64,000 nt of DNA from Hygrophila difformis (lineage: Eukaryota > Streptophyta > Magnoliopsida > Lamiales > Acanthaceae). The position numbers and the translations under genes were made by a program. Shown here in pieces: positions 42,299 to 55,438 of this stretch (positions are counted from its first letter, which is position 1; every line of letters starts with the position of its first letter). The stretch covers positions 186,001 through 250,000 of the forward strand of contig JAOANR010000005.1 of the NCBI GenBank assembly GCA_030278955.1, read 5' to 3'. The notes under the pieces are model-generated. The model ran no database searches and was not told where the DNA came from. It saw nothing but the letters and a program-made list of their open reading frames with translations.

Positions 42299-44905
42299 TG
42301 TAACACCCCGGATTTGATTTCCCAGGCCAGGGCATTACCGCCACACTTTTCTAAACCAGACCCGACCCAAGTCGAGCTCATCTAGAAAAATGCTAAGGCT
42401 AAGTTGTATCAATTTTTCAAAACAATTTAAAAACCATTCAATCATGCCCGAGCTAAAATCAGAGTATCTCATGCATCACAGTAATAATCAGTGCGGAAGC
42501 TAGAAACAAATAAAAATGAAGGCCAAACAGACGGCCAAAAACCAAAGTCCAAAGTCCAGTATCAAAGTCCAGTGCAGAAATTTAAAACAATGATAAAATG
42601 CGACAAGTCTTTATTTTTGAGAATCCCATCCCAATGCGCCATCACTTACTCTGCGAAAAATAGGAAATAACAATTTATCAATACAAACGGTACTGCGTAA
42701 GTTAATGTATAGCATAACAAAATTTAAAGATTTAGAAGAGTAATAAAAAGTTAGGAATCTAATTTAACGAGCGAGTAAAAACAATTTACGGGGATTTCTT
42801 TTTATACTTTACCACACCATTGATCATTTTGATCGAGGACATCCAAAACATTACCCGCTTGGGCGCTTATGTCCACAAGCTGCCGGTATCGACGATCCAG
42901 GGCCTTAGCCGTTTTGGGATCAATTACCCGCTTGGGCACTTATGTCCACAAGCCGACGGTATCCACAATGTGAGAGCAGCGGACCCTATACAGACACACT
43001 CCGGAGCCCTAGGTAACCCCTACGGATACACCTAGGAGTATAGACTCATACAATCACGCAACATAATAATATTTCCTTGGCGCCGTTTTGGCCACCAAAA
43101 AGAGGGGGCGGCCCAACGAGCCCACGCCAAGTGCACTTACCCTCCAAATTGAACATCTAACTCGATCAAAACTCACAAAGTTTAAAAAATCACGTTTTAA
43201 TCATTACAATATATGTCTACATTTCCAGAATTCATAGGATTCATCAAAGAGTAACAATCGACTCAACAACCATCAAAGCGTACGAAAACAAGATTTACCG
43301 GTAAGACTACACTGTGGCAGTTTTCAAAATCGAATTGGGAAATGTAGTAACACTTTGTGAAAAATTCTGAAAATTTTACAGGTGCTAGGCGACATCAAAA
43401 TAAACATTTTCCTCAGAAATAGGCCTTAGCAAATTCGGACTCTAAGTTGCCTAAAAAAAATCATTTCAGAAACTTGTTCTCAAGAGGGTGCAAAGACCAC
43501 TGTTCATCCGACCACAGCTTACTTAAAAATCCATAACAATTCGAAGGTTGATCCAAAAATTTTGAAATTTCACAGGAGTAAACTAGACACATAGATGAAC
43601 AATTTTCATGAAGAAGTCGACCATCAAAAACGACCATAACTAGGAGAAATATGAACTACAAAACTGGATATGCTAGAAATTTAAATCTGTCAACATGTGT
43701 AGCAGAAAATACCAGATCTATTTTCGACGAACAAATCAATTCCAAAATTTATGAACATTTACAGGAACCATCTTTAAAGTGTTAGGAACATTTTTCATTT
43801 AGACAAGTTCTTCCAAAAACGAAAGGATCTAGGCGAGAAAAGCACAACAATAAAATCTACTCGGAAGAAACCCTAAAAGACAGATTTGGCACAAGATGAA
43901 AATCGAACTATATCTCAAAGAATACTCAACCAAAAGCTCCAAAATTTGAGATGCACAACACTAACTTACTTCTCAAGAGTATAGTGTCGAAATCCTCTTT
44001 GGTTGAACCCTCAAATTCGCCCGGGACAGCCTCTAACCTCCAAGATCTACCGAATGAATCCTATTTTGAGGTGTTTGGATAAAAACTTGATGTTAGGGCC
44101 TAGAATCCGAAGTAAGGGGCAAGGGATTGGATTAGAGACCTTACCTAGACGTAGGAGAAGGGATTGGAAGACTTGATTTCGCCCTCACCACTGCCACAAT
44201 GATGCACCCCTCCAAACTCTCTCAATCTCACCAAGGGAAATCTGATTTTCGGAGTGAAAGAATTGGGTAGGTTTGTGGGGTTGTGGGAGGGTTATAACTT
44301 GCATTTAGGCTTACCAATGCAGCCATTATGGATTTAGGGAAGGGAGGGAAGGTAATGGCAGTCAAGGGCTCGAAATTTGAGCTACCTACCTCCCTCATTA
44401 ATCCCACAACTTCATCCATTAACCCATCCATCCATTCAAGTGCATGTACTCAACTTAATTCATAAGGTGGGGTTCTAGATGCATCTAGGTTCGTCCAAAA
44501 GAGTCCCAATACATCCACCAACATCTGAGACATGAATGTGCATCACTTCCATGAATCAAACTCGAGTAATTGGCTTCAAAAATTCAAGAAACGCGTAGCA
44601 GCGTTTTGAAACGCTGCTACTGGGGTGGCGGCGCGCTGGTGGCGCGCCACCGCGCGGCCACCGCGCCACCCCAGGTAGCGATTTTTTTTTTTTTTATAAT
44701 ATGATTTTTGATCTTTTAAAAATCATATTTGGATTATCCGTGATTGTTGGATACTCCGATAACTCTCTTCGAGTTGCTATCGTGCGAAAATATTTAATTC
44801 CGCTCTCCCGGAATTATTTCGGTTGCGATAGTTAAATCCAATTAATTAATTCAATTAATTAATTTTTCGGATTTAATACTCGATGTTGATTTCTCGGGTA
44901 TTACA
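42299..44905 (-). repeat. 5' LTR of L1
   Basis: It matches 13608-16194, with scattered substitutions and small indels (for example an extra GCGCGGCCACC segment near 44650 and a duplicated AATTAATT near 44850). It runs on the minus strand from TGTAATACCC to GGTGTTACA and is followed on the right by GAAAC. Confidence 0.93.
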
Positions 44906-45919
44906 GAAACGAGTTGAGATGTTATTTCTTAATACATACAATTGAAGTCAGATTTTAAAAATTAAATCCCCTTACAAACTTGATAGATTAAAATTAGGGG
45001 TGAGTGCTCTGCAGGGTGCCCCCTAATGATTCACTTCGTGTCGTAATGGACGATGGTGACCCCGCACGCTAAACTTGAGATATGGATTGCCTAAACGGCG
45101 AAATATAGAGCCTACACTCTCGTGAATATCCGTATGGGTTTCCCGAGGCTCCGGAGTGGTACTGGGTATGGCTGATACGGTTGCGGCCGCCGGGCTACCG
45201 GCTAAACTTGTTGACATCGCGATTTTATCGTGAAACTTTGAAATACCAAATCGGGGATGTAATGGGGATTCTAAATTAAATTAAATTAGATTAAATTATG
45301 TTGTTGTCCAATTAAATTATTTAAATGCTTTATTTAAATTATGGCCTTTGTGATTAAACCATGTGATGTGTGTTATTAAATAGAGCCCTGAGATAATTTA
45401 GGCTATTGGATACTCGATTAGATTAAATTATATATTAGGTTATTATCATGCTTTTGTTAAATTATTAAATTAATGGCTTTTAAACCCTACGATCATGCAT
45501 GTGTTAACTTACTCAGCAATTTTGCTGACCAAAACCATTTTTATTCCTTTCCTTACAGAATATGTGGAATGAGCATGTGTGAGCACGATTCATGCATGGG
45601 ATTTTGGGGAACACTTATTTTGCTTTTAAATTTCGTACTTAGACTATATTATGAACGGGTCTGTTTAACCCGTGTTTTGGCCATGTCGGTCCCTTTTATA
45701 TTTTCCGCTGCGATATTGTACTAAACTAAATATTTCTGCTGCGCTATGCTATTATTATTTTCGAATTATATTGTATGGGCTATTTTGAATGCTTTAAATG
45801 TTTTAAATACTGCAATACCTAGCCTTGCATCTCTTTGGTAAGCTCGGAGAAACCGTGTCTTACTAGGGAGATATGGCGGTGACATCCCGACCTGGGTGAC
45901 CAAAAACCGGGGTGTTACA
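44906..45919 (+). repeat. 3' LTR of the outer element, second part
   Basis: It matches 58758-59771 of the complete family member, including the 44997-45060 repeat unit, the GCCGG hairpin near 45190, the CTGAC and TTCCTTACAG acceptor-like block near 45525-45558, and the conserved terminus GGTGTTACA. It ends inside a host F-box exon. Confidence 0.9.
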
Positions 45920-46330
45920 TTATCTTGCTTGGATAGAAGAAGAAGACTTCTTAAGAAGATGGAAGGCTGATGCTTATCATCTAGGCCGGACTTCAAAAGG
46001 TCATATGCTTTCTTCTCATCTTTGCTGTCAACGAATGCTATGAGTGCAGGTTCAAGATTGAACATGTAATTTCCTGCATCCTGACATTCTTTGATAAATC
46101 TCTCCTGGTTACTGGAATAAACGTTTTCTCTCCACCTCATGCAAGTTTCCAGATTAACTCTCTTAAAGACTAGAGGTGATTTGCTTGCTGTAAGAAATTG
46201 TGTGGATGTCTCTGAGACTTTAAGGAGTTCCCTCACACTAATTCTTCCCAGTCTTGACAAAATGTCTCCCAATAACTCAACAGGCAAGTCAATTATTTGA
46301 GTTTCCAAGAGTTGAGGAATTCTAACATTT
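45920..46330 (-). pseudogene. F-box gene exon cut by an LTR
   Basis: On the minus strand this exon opens after TTTTCCAAACAG and encodes about 137 residues. It has an F-box (IIDLPVELLGDILSRLG) and the same downstream pattern (RFIKECQDAGNYMFNLEPAL, AYDLLKSGLDDKHQPSIF) as 2623-3283. At 45919 the frame passes into the outer element's LTR, adding about 50 LTR-derived residues before a stop. The part equivalent to the last 90 or so residues of the other F-box protein is absent. The remaining sequence has no stops, so disruption was probably recent, but function is doubtful. Product is inferred to be an SCF substrate adaptor. Confidence 0.78.
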
Positions 46331-47190
46331 CTGTTTGGAAAAGAAAAGAAACACAAAATTCAGGGAAAGACAACTATTTGAAAGCTAGCTGAAAGATTAA
46401 AGACCAAATTTTATTATCACTACCATGCTGCCTTACAAAATACAGCAGACTTGGATCACTGACCAAAATTACATCTAGCACTAGAATGACAATTAGAAAG
46501 CTTATTAGAAATATCATCCCTCTCCTTCTTCATCTGAAAAATCTTCAGCAAAGTTATGAATATATAAAGCTTCTTTTGCCAACAATCTGAAATCTACTAC
46601 TGCTCTAAAAATTAATCAAAGCTACTCAATGAATAGTGACTACTATGCAAATGGATCACTTATTTGATAACAGAGGTAGTATATATAAAGGCAATTGTTA
46701 AAAAAAATTACAATAGTCAGACCGTAACACCCATAACTGCACATGGAATACACCAAAATCCATTAAAAAGAAAAGGCGATGTGATCACTGCTTTAAATAC
46801 CCAACCCAAACAAATAATAAAAACCAGAAAAAAAAAGAAAAAAAAAAGACATTTGCATTTCAAATAGGAACCCTAACCTTGCAAGCGGGGACCTCCGTTG
46901 GAAATCTACGACGACTTTCGTCACAAACAGGAGCACCACGAGCAGCCTCCACTTTGGTACCAGAACAATAGGTGGCGGCGGCGACACCAGTGTCTTCCGG
47001 CGAATAAAATAGGGTGGTTTACCCAAGCAAACGAAGGTAACCTCTAGACAGTTGGGGATAGGGTGATGAGAAGAGCACAAATTGGGAGTTACTCTAGAAT
47101 GGGAAAAGCGAATGGAAATGGGAAAATTGACTAGTTTCCATAAATCTAGATTGCAGTAAATCATAATTATTGACCTACCTAAAACACACA
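46331..47190 (-). other. Probable intron and first exon of the F-box gene
   Basis: A donor-like CTTGCAAG/GTTAGG lies at 46878/46877 on the minus strand, giving an intron of about 547 bases to the acceptor at 46331. Upstream to about 47190 the sequence reads as a GC-richer first exon. One frame joins in phase to the F-box exon, but its start codon is uncertain. A run of A (46828-46850) lies in the intron. Confidence 0.45.
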
Positions 47191-48798
47191 AAAAACATTT
47201 TTCATTCCCTTAATTACTGTCATTTTACTCTAAAAAATACAACTAGCACACTAATTAATACCTTGGTTCCACCCATTCAGCCGGGGCTGAATCAGTAGGG
47301 GAACCACACCCCTTAATTTTTATAATCTAATCCTTGTCTAATCTTTATCCCAGTCTCATTAAACATACTTAAATTATTTAACAATTGGTCTTACTAGTAA
47401 AGTAGTCTAAGTCTTGGAACAATTGGGCATTAAAGATTCTTTTAATAATTAATCAAGTATTTAATTTAATCATATGGATAAATTCCATAATTTGGTCCAA
47501 AATAGAATTAATAATTAAATTCTCAAGTAATCATCATCTCAACGAATCATTCACAGCTTAATTAATAAATGACTAGTTTATGGGTGTCTAATCATTCTAT
47601 CAATGGCCTTTATTCTTATAATCCATCCATTAACATTGGGTATCAAAAGATTTAATTCAAGTCTACAATGATCTTATACTCATAATTTAATCTAATAAAC
47701 TTAAATTATATATTAATTTCTTCCGTTAGAAAAAATTAGTCCAAGTATTAAAATCCTTTTATTTGGGACAACTTGGTAATAATGGAGCTGACCTTGATTT
47801 CCACTAAATTAATTGGTTAAATATATTTTTAATTAAATCATATATGACTAATTTTATAACTTAATCCATGCCCAATATTATTTAATCTAACACCATTGTC
47901 GCTCTATTCGGATTTAATTATGCCTTATTGTTAATATTAGATTTATGGCTTTAAAATAACCCAACACTTGTTTGTCCAAATCCTCCAACTTAGTATAATA
48001 ATCTTGAGCTCCCAATGCTCTAATAAACAATGGCTAGTTAATAAAGTACTTAGGCATTTTGTTTTCCGATAAATTTCGCCGCTCATGAATTCCATAATTA
48101 AATCGGCTAAGTATTTTAAATCAAATTATAGTGATAAATTTTACAACTTAACTCATGTCCAATACCTTTTATTTCAAAGCTTATATTAACTCTTTTATTA
48201 AAAATTAAATAGCTTGTAACTTATTAGGGCTCTAATAAATAAATATTGTTTGGGGCTAAACCTTTCCTCGGAAACTCCATGGCATATTTAGAAGTTAAAT
48301 ATATTCGATTATTGATTAAGGATTTACAAATGGATAGTTATTATTCTCCTGACTAAATTAATTCAAGTTGGTAGTTCATAAATTTAATAAGTTATCCCAT
48401 AATAATAAAGTCTGATATTTTTAATAAATGAATTAGATCACTATTTATATTACCTTAATTAAGTCTCATTTGTAGTCAAATCACCTTCCTGAATTCGTTA
48501 TCGAGGATTTAGGTATAAGAATGACTAAATAATTATATTAAATTCCGCCTAAATAGTAATAACTAATTTATATGGATTTTAAATAATTCGCAATACAATA
48601 TAACTTAATACTTATAAGTTAATTTAAATGATTTTGCACTTACAAAGCTTTAATTCCTTAAAGTTAGTTTGTAACTAGGTTCGAATTAAATAAATTCACG
48701 TTTCAAAAAAGTATCATTTCTTTTCCTCTTGTAAAAATCAAATTTATGACGAATTTTGAATATCTATTTATTAAAGTTTAAATTTTTCTTTAATAATT
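47191..48798. other. AT-rich intergenic DNA
   Basis: The stretch is dominated by TAATTAAT-type words. No open frame, repeat end or RNA gene could be supported. A small inverted repeat, CAGCCGGGGCTG, is at 47279-47290. Confidence 0.6.
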
Positions 48799-49602
48799 TT
48801 ATGGGATATTATACCAGCCTGCTAAAATATCATCAACGTTACCTGGTAGAGACCACTCTAAACCAAACCATGCAACCACCTTGTACCAAATAGGGCCAGT
48901 AAACACACAAGTGCAAAACAAGTGGTTTAGTGACTCAATCACCACCCCACATAATGAACATTGAGCATTCAAAGGATGGATACATCTGATTCTAGATAAA
49001 ACGTCCCTCCTTGGAAGACCAAAATGTGCTACTTTCCAGACAAGAAATTTTACCTTCATTGGAACTTTTGCCTTCCAAATTCCGCGCCAGATGAGCCTTT
49101 TAACTGAGTCGCCCGAACCATCATTCGACCCCAGCATGATTTGGTTGTATAGGCGCCATTGGCCTCTTTTAACCATGCAACACGGTCCTCTGTGTATCTA
49201 CACAATTTCATCCTACCAATAGCAGCCAGCAGATCGTTCCAAATTGATACTTCCCAATCAAAAAGTGGTCTCCTCAATTCGATATGCCATTCCCAAACAA
49301 ACCCGGACCAACAACCGAAATCACTAACTTTCCCTTCTTTGTTAACAGCCAAAGAAAAAATTATGGGATACAAAATTTTCAACGGCCACCCCCTTCAATC
49401 CACACATCCTGCCAAAAACGGGTCACCCTTGCATCCCCCACAATAATATTATAAACCTGTCCACACGCATCCGAGCTCTTCTCATTCCAAGAGCTACAGA
49501 TTTTTCCCCATAACGTTCTACTTACCCTGGGTTCCGACACCAAAGGAGCTTCACCCCAATAGAATTTAGCATCGATAACACGCTTCCATAAAGCCTTTAT
49601 AT
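48799..49602 (-). pseudogene. L1-type LINE ORF2 fragment
   Basis: On the minus strand it reads first as LWKRVIDAKFYWGEAPL and related text (49600-49385), then VAWLKEANGAYTTKS, and finally a reverse-transcriptase zinc-binding region: IWRGIWKAKVPMKVKFLVW, ...CSLCGVVIESLNHLFCTC. This is the C-terminal part of a plant L1-like ORF2 (the zf-RVT domain). A stop near 49382 and a change of frame near 49060-49180 break it. The endonuclease and polymerase domains are missing, and no poly(A) tail is evident. Confidence 0.85.
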
Positions 49603-50880
49603 AGGAGTATTATACTTTAGTGCTTTAAAAATATACTTATTATACTGCAACCAACAGTCTAAAAAAAGAATAAATAAAACAAAATAAAAATAAAAGACTT
49701 TCTATTCACGACTCTAATGCGATATACAAACAAATGATGTACATGAAATCATTGTTGCACACGGTAATTGATTACTAATATTATTTCACCCTAAGGCGTT
49801 GAGAAATTAGAAATTTCATAAACATGTAGATATTTCCAAATTAAATTAGAAAATATAAGAAAATGATATTGTGAATGAATCAATTGATAAATTAAAATTT
49901 AGAAATGACTTGCAAAAAATATTATTTAATGTACCATCTACAAAAATTTCATAATGATATGATTTTGGGGATGTATGACCATATATAGTTTGATCATTTT
50001 ATTTTTATATTGCGATTTATCTAAGTTAGCTAATCTATCTAATACAAATAATTTGTTTTCCATTGATGAATATAATATCAATTATAAAGTACTTATTAAA
50101 AAAATATCATACTAAATATAATTTTAATTCATAAAGGATTTGTTATTATTTAAATTAGATAAATATAATATCAACCCATACATTATACTATTATTTGATA
50201 GTATTTTTTTATAAGGGTTGTCACTGTCATAAGTGCCCATTACCTTTTTTAAGGGTACATCCCTATTCATAAGGAATCACTCATAAGGGCAACAACTTTT
50301 ATATTATAATAGATAGATAGTTTTGTTTAATTTTTAACTAATACCCATCTAGATTTTTTTCACACAATTTATACCATAAGTGTGATTGAATTTTTTTTGT
50401 TGCAATCATATAAAAAAATTTATATAATTGAGTGGAATTTTGTTGAATTCGTATCTTTTTTGCATAGTTATAAAATATGTATTTTATAGAATTTTTGTTT
50501 TAACATATTTTAATATATTAATCATTAAATAAAATGCATTGTAACGGTCATGAGCCAGATTTATTAATTGTTGGGACTGCGAGTCAATTGAGGCTTTGTA
50601 GTATGATTTATTTTATTAATCTATAATTTAGTACTTTTAAGTTTAAAAAATATATCTTTTAAGAAATACTATAGAAAACAATAAAACATAAGTATATATT
50701 TATTTTAACGAGGATTAAATTACAAAAATTAGAAACTTTTTGGGGGTAAAAGTAAAAATTTTAAAAAATTTTAGGGGCCTAAAATTAGAATTTAAATGCA
50801 TTTATGACTACTTCGTATAAAATATAAAAGTTAGAGTGCCATTTGTGTTAATCAAATATTTAATGAATCAAATTAAATAA
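49603..50880. other. AT-rich intergenic DNA
   Basis: No gene could be supported. A mildly symmetrical patch at 50210-50290 (GGGTTGTCACTGTCATAAGTG and CACTCATAAGGGCAACAAC in segments) may be a decayed small transposon but lacks clear ends. Confidence 0.55.
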
Positions 50881-51614
50881 TACTCCCTCTGCCCCGCGAA
50901 ATGTAGCTCGTTTTTTGGGTACGGTAATTTAGGGGTTAAGTGGTTAAATGGTGTGGGTATTTGTGTTTACAATTTTAATAAATTTTGACTTGGTTTATTG
51001 TTTAACTTTGATTTAATATTATGGTAATGATTTAATTAAAGAAAAGTATTCAAGTGGTCTTGTTAGAATCGTCTATATATATAGTTTTAGAATATATATT
51101 TTATATAATTTTTATTTGTATCCATTTTGAAATATGAAGAATTAAAGAAATGCAAGAGATTTGTGTAGAAAAATACTCCCTCCATTTTTTTTTAACTTCA
51201 CCCATCCTGCACTGCACGCAATTCAATGCGCATTTTCAATCATCAATATCTCATATTATATATAAGCAAAAATTATAAAAAATTGATATTCTAAAACTAC
51301 GCGATTAGACGAATCCAACAACATCTCACTTGACTATGTTTTATCTTATATAACTGTGATAAAAAGATGAATCAAAGTTACTTAATAAATAATTTCTACT
51401 ATTCAAAGGGAGAACATAAAAAAACGGAGGGAGTAAATGTGTATAGGGAATTGTTCAGAATAGTAAAATTGATTACTTTTAATGGGATTTGATAACCATT
51501 AATATTCTAATCATATTTATGTTAATTTAATTTATCTAAAATAGAAAGTGACCAAATTTCGCGGGACACCCTAAAAAAGAATACGGACCACATTTCGCGA
51601 CGGGGGAAGTAGTA
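50881..51614. mobile_element. Stowaway/mariner-like MITE
   Basis: The left end TACTCCCTCTGCCCCGCGAA and the complement of the right end (TACTACTTCCCCCGTCGCG) share a terminal inverted repeat, with CGCGAAATGT inside both. TA at the edges fits the TA target of mariner-like elements. There is no transposase. A second MITE sits inside at 51174-51435. Confidence 0.75.
51174..51435. mobile_element. MITE inserted within a MITE
   Basis: The ends are TACTCCCTCCATTTTTTT and, in complement, TACTCCCTCCGTTTT, at 51174 and 51435. They match the CTCCCTCCRT Stowaway-type terminus. The internal sequence is non-coding. Confidence 0.8.
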
Positions 51615-51992
51615 AAACTTACATGACTATTTGAGTATTTATTCCTTTTCATACATGAGATGTTCCTACTTCTTAGGCTATTCAAAGTGTTCAGTAAGGG
51701 ACCTCCAAATAAGAGGTTCCCTGTACCTTTAAAGTGAGTTGTTAGAATATTTTTAATGAGTGACTTGTCGGGTTGGGATTTGATTCAAACTGTATAAAAA
51801 GAATTAGGAAACAATGTCATATAGGTCAATTTTCTTTTACAAAAATCCAAATCAGTCATTTTTTTTTATTTTATTACCAAAACAGTCCGCTACAAATGTT
51901 AATTATGTCCAAATCAGTCCATTTTTCACTAATTATGCCCTAATTGCTGACATGGCAAGGGCTTAAATTTAAACCTGACACGTGGGCATATT

Positions 51993-52888
51993 ATTAGTCC
52001 TTTTTCTTTTATCTTTTGTCAATTCAGTCCTAAACTTTTATTTTATTCCATTTAGTCCTCTACCCAAATTAATCATTTTATGTTAATTGGCCTACAAACT
52101 TTCAAATTATTTCATTTCAGATCCAGAACCTTAACTTTTTATTATTATTAGTCCATTTATCAAATAAATGTCCAACATACTTCCGTAAATAAAATTAAAC
52201 ACCAAACCTCATACATACATTGAGTTTGACTGCCTTGGGTCTTCCAAGCTCCGGGATCTCATGGACTCCCTCCAACCACTCGACCGCAACCGATAGTTCA
52301 TTGATTCTGGTTTCCTTCAGCAACAATCAGCACAATCCTACTTTGTTTCCTACCTTAGGACATAGCAAGGTTTGAGTAAATGATTTAATTTTTGGAAGGT
52401 TATGGATACAAGAAGCTTTGATTTTGTTGAAAAAATATTAATATATTATTCAAATATTATTAAAATTAACCTTCCAAAAATTAAAATTAAATTATTTATT
52501 CAAACCTTATTATGTCCTAAGGTATGAAACAAAGTAGGATTGTGATGATTGTTGCTGAAGAAGACCAGAACTAATGAACCATCGGTTGCGGTCGGGTGGT
52601 TGGAGGGAGTCCGTACCCGAAACTTGAAAGACCCGATAACAAGGCAGTCAAACCCAATGTATGTATAAGGTTTGGTGTTTAATTTTATTTATGGAAGTAT
52701 GTTGGGTATTTATTTGATAAATGAACTAATAATAATAAAAATTTAAAATTCTGGGCCAGAATTGAAATAATTTAAAAGGTTGGAGGCTAATAATTAATAT
52801 AAAAATTACTGATTTGGGTAGAGGACTAAATGGAACAAAACAAAAGTTTAGGACTGAATTGGCGAAAGATAAAAGAAAAAGGACTAAT
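51993..52888. mobile_element. Foldback element with about 410-bp arms
   Basis: The left arm (51993-52402) and right arm (52468-52888) are inverted copies with scattered differences. They share ATTAGTCCTTTTTCTTTTAT at the outside and TTGGAAGGTT at the inside, around a loop of about 65 bases. The right arm stops at the LTR insertion at 52889, so its outer end is lost. No transposase is present. The family is uncertain; AATCAGTCC words to the left (51840-51930) are common in plant Mutator-like and foldback repeats. Confidence 0.85.
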
Positions 52889-55438
52889 TGTAACACCTCG
52901 GATTGGATCACCCAGGCCGGGACGCTACCGCCACACATTTCTAAATAAGACGCGGTCCGAATCGAGCTTATCTAAAAAGATGCAAACGCTAAGTTGTATC
53001 AATACTTTAAAATAATTTAAAAACATTCAATCATGCCTGAGTCCAAAACAGAGTTAAGTATGTCTAACAGTAATCAAGCAGTGCGGAAGCTAAAAGAAAA
53101 CGCGAGGGCTAAAAACACGGCCAAAACAGTGTCCAAGTCCAATGCATAAATTTAAAATAATTTAAAAGCCACAAGTCTTGATAATCAATCTTTAACATCA
53201 AAATCCCCATCCGGATGAGTGCTTACACTTCAAAAATCTGTAAAGGAAAAGAGAATAATAAAGTCAGTACAAACGGTACTGCGTAAGTTAATATATAGCA
53301 CAACGAATTTTAAAAGTTTTAGAAGAGCACACAAAAATAATAAAAAGACAAATAAATAAAATAATTTAAAATCTCTTACACATATCCCACGAATATTTTA
53401 CCAATGTTCGTTATGATCGAGGACACCAATTTTTGCCCTTTGGGACTAAAACCCACAAGGACTCAACATAAAGATTCTAGGCTCATGCCCTTTCGAATCA
53501 ACCCATCTCTGGGACTCGTACCCACGAGGGATGTGAAAGCAGTGACCATATACAGACCACTCCAGAGCCCTAGATAATCCATACGGATACATATAGGAGT
53601 ATAGACTCATACTAATACGAAACCATAATAACCACATGTGCCGTTTTGGCTACAAAAGAGGGGGCGGCCCAACGAGCTCACACCAAGTGCACTCACCCTC
53701 TAAAACATTGGGCATCCCACTCGATCAAAACTTACAAAGTTTCAAAACCACATTTTATCATGTCATAATATCACCATATATCCAGACTTCATATATAACA
53801 AAAACAAGTAACATTCGACTCTTAGTTCATCAAATACACAAGATAGGAGTTACCGACTAAAAATGGCACTGTGGCAGTATCCAAAATCGTATTTAAAAAT
53901 GTAGCAAACTATTTTTAAAACTTCTGGAAAAATTACAGAAGCTAGAACACACCCAAATGAACGTTTTTCTTAGAAATAAGCATTTTCAAATTCGGAATCT
54001 AAATGACCCAAAAAAAATCATTTCAAAACCTACTGTTGCAAGGTTTTCAAACTCTTCATTCCATCCGGCCACAGTTCATTCAAAAATTCATAACAATTCC
54101 AATAATACTCCAAAAATCATAAAATTTTACAAGGATGATCTACACACATAATGGAACAAGTTTCATGAAGACATCAACCACGGAAAACGATCATAGGAAA
54201 GAGTAAATCAAACAAAAAAATCTGATTGTATAAGAACACTAAAACTGACAGCATACAATCACAGAATACCAGATCGGATTTGGCTAACCAAAACATGTTC
54301 AAAATTTCTAAAAATTTACAGAGAGCATATTTAAGATGTTAGGAACAATTTTCATTTAGGAAGGATCTTTTAAAAACGTACGGATCATGGTTGAAATTTC
54401 AGAACAAGAAAACTGGTCACAGGAAAACCCTATTTGACGGATTTAACAACGAATGGAGGTTGAACTATAACTCGATTGGATCTCAACCAAAACCTCTAAA
54501 AAACGACGTGCACAATACTAACTTACTTGGGATGAGTTAGGAATTGAAAATCTCCTTGGTAGAATCCTCGAAAACGTCCAACTCGACCCCAACAATCAAC
54601 ACTTCTACCGAATTCACCTATTATGGAGTTGGTTGGCAAAAACCTTAGCGTTAGGGCCTGAAACCCAATCCTAAGGACAAGGATTCGAATAGTAACTCTT
54701 ACCTAACACTGGTTGATGGATTTGGAAGCACCTACTCGTCCAAGCCTTCTTCCACAAAGATGAACACACACAACTTCTCACCAATACTCAACTATGAACT
54801 TATTTTCGGATGGAGTGCAAATGGGTGGCTTTGGAGGCTGATTAGGGGTCTTTATAGGGATAAGGAGCATTCAGAGACTGCCTTAAGGCCCTAGGGAGGT
54901 GAGGGGACAAAAATAACTCTGTAACCCCCGAATTTACACCCCCAAACCTCATCCATTTCCCCCACTCCCCACATGGCTCCATAGGATTCCCATAGTGATC
55001 AAGTTCCCATCATAAACTGACTTTGTGGGGGATTTAATACACCCCAAAATCATTGATATGCACCCCCACAATGTCCCACAACGTCTTATGATTGAATTCA
55101 AACCGATTGGAATCATCCAAGTCAAAAATTAATGCAAAAACCGAGCATAACGCTCAAATTGCAGGTCTGCTGCTGGTGGCGCGCCACGCGCCGTCACCGC
55201 GCGGCCACCAGCCAACGTTTTCCTTTTCTTTCTTTTTTTTTATTATTATGATTTTTAATTTTAAAAATCATAATATGAATTATCCGAGATCGTTGGATAA
55301 TCCGATAACTCTCTTCGAGTTGCTATCTTCCGAAAATATTTAATTCCGCTCTCTCGGAATTATTTCGGTTTTGATAATTAAATCCGATTCCTTAAATTTC
55401 GGATTTAAAACTCGATGTCGATTTTTCGGGTATTACAG
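52889..55438 (-). repeat. 3' LTR of a minus-strand chromovirus
   Basis: On the minus strand it runs from TGTAATACCC (55438) to GGTGTTACA (52889, complement TGTAACACC). It is flanked on the right by a polypurine tract (AAGGAGGGTAGAC) and on the left by the foldback arm, so it is a 3' LTR in target DNA. CTAAT (52884-52888) would be one copy of the target duplication. It has an acceptor-like CTTTACAG near 53240 and a GC-rich block at 55170-55215. Confidence 0.9.

Larger units (their letters stand above)
13608..44905 (-). mobile_element. L1: Tekay-like chromovirus with ORF before gag, split by L2
   Basis: On the minus strand the order is 5' LTR (42299-44905), primer site (42282-42295), leader, an additional ORF (41577-42035), gag-pol (41247 to 38693, resumed at 18468 and ending at 16359), polypurine tract, and 3' LTR (13608-16194). 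The two LTRs match closely along their length with scattered substitutions. Both pol halves are open up to the L2 insertion, so L1 seems to have been coding-competent when it was split. GAAAC follows the right LTR, but the left side carries leader sequence rather than target DNA. Confidence 0.87.
9698..45919 (+). mobile_element. Outer plus-strand chromovirus, 5'-truncated, 3' LTR split
   Basis: The element consists of the broken pol (9698-12120), a polypurine tract (12330-12343) and a 3' LTR whose halves are 12344-13337 and 44906-45919. The L1 block lies between the halves. The LTR matches the complete copy at 57159-59771 except for about 590 bases missing at the break. Its right end, at 45919, lies within a host F-box exon. 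The 5' LTR is absent, so no target duplication can be checked. Confidence 0.78.

Noticed and set aside
47191..48798. Possible degraded LTR element in AT-rich spacer
   Set aside because: No LTR ends, primer site or protein remnant could be identified.
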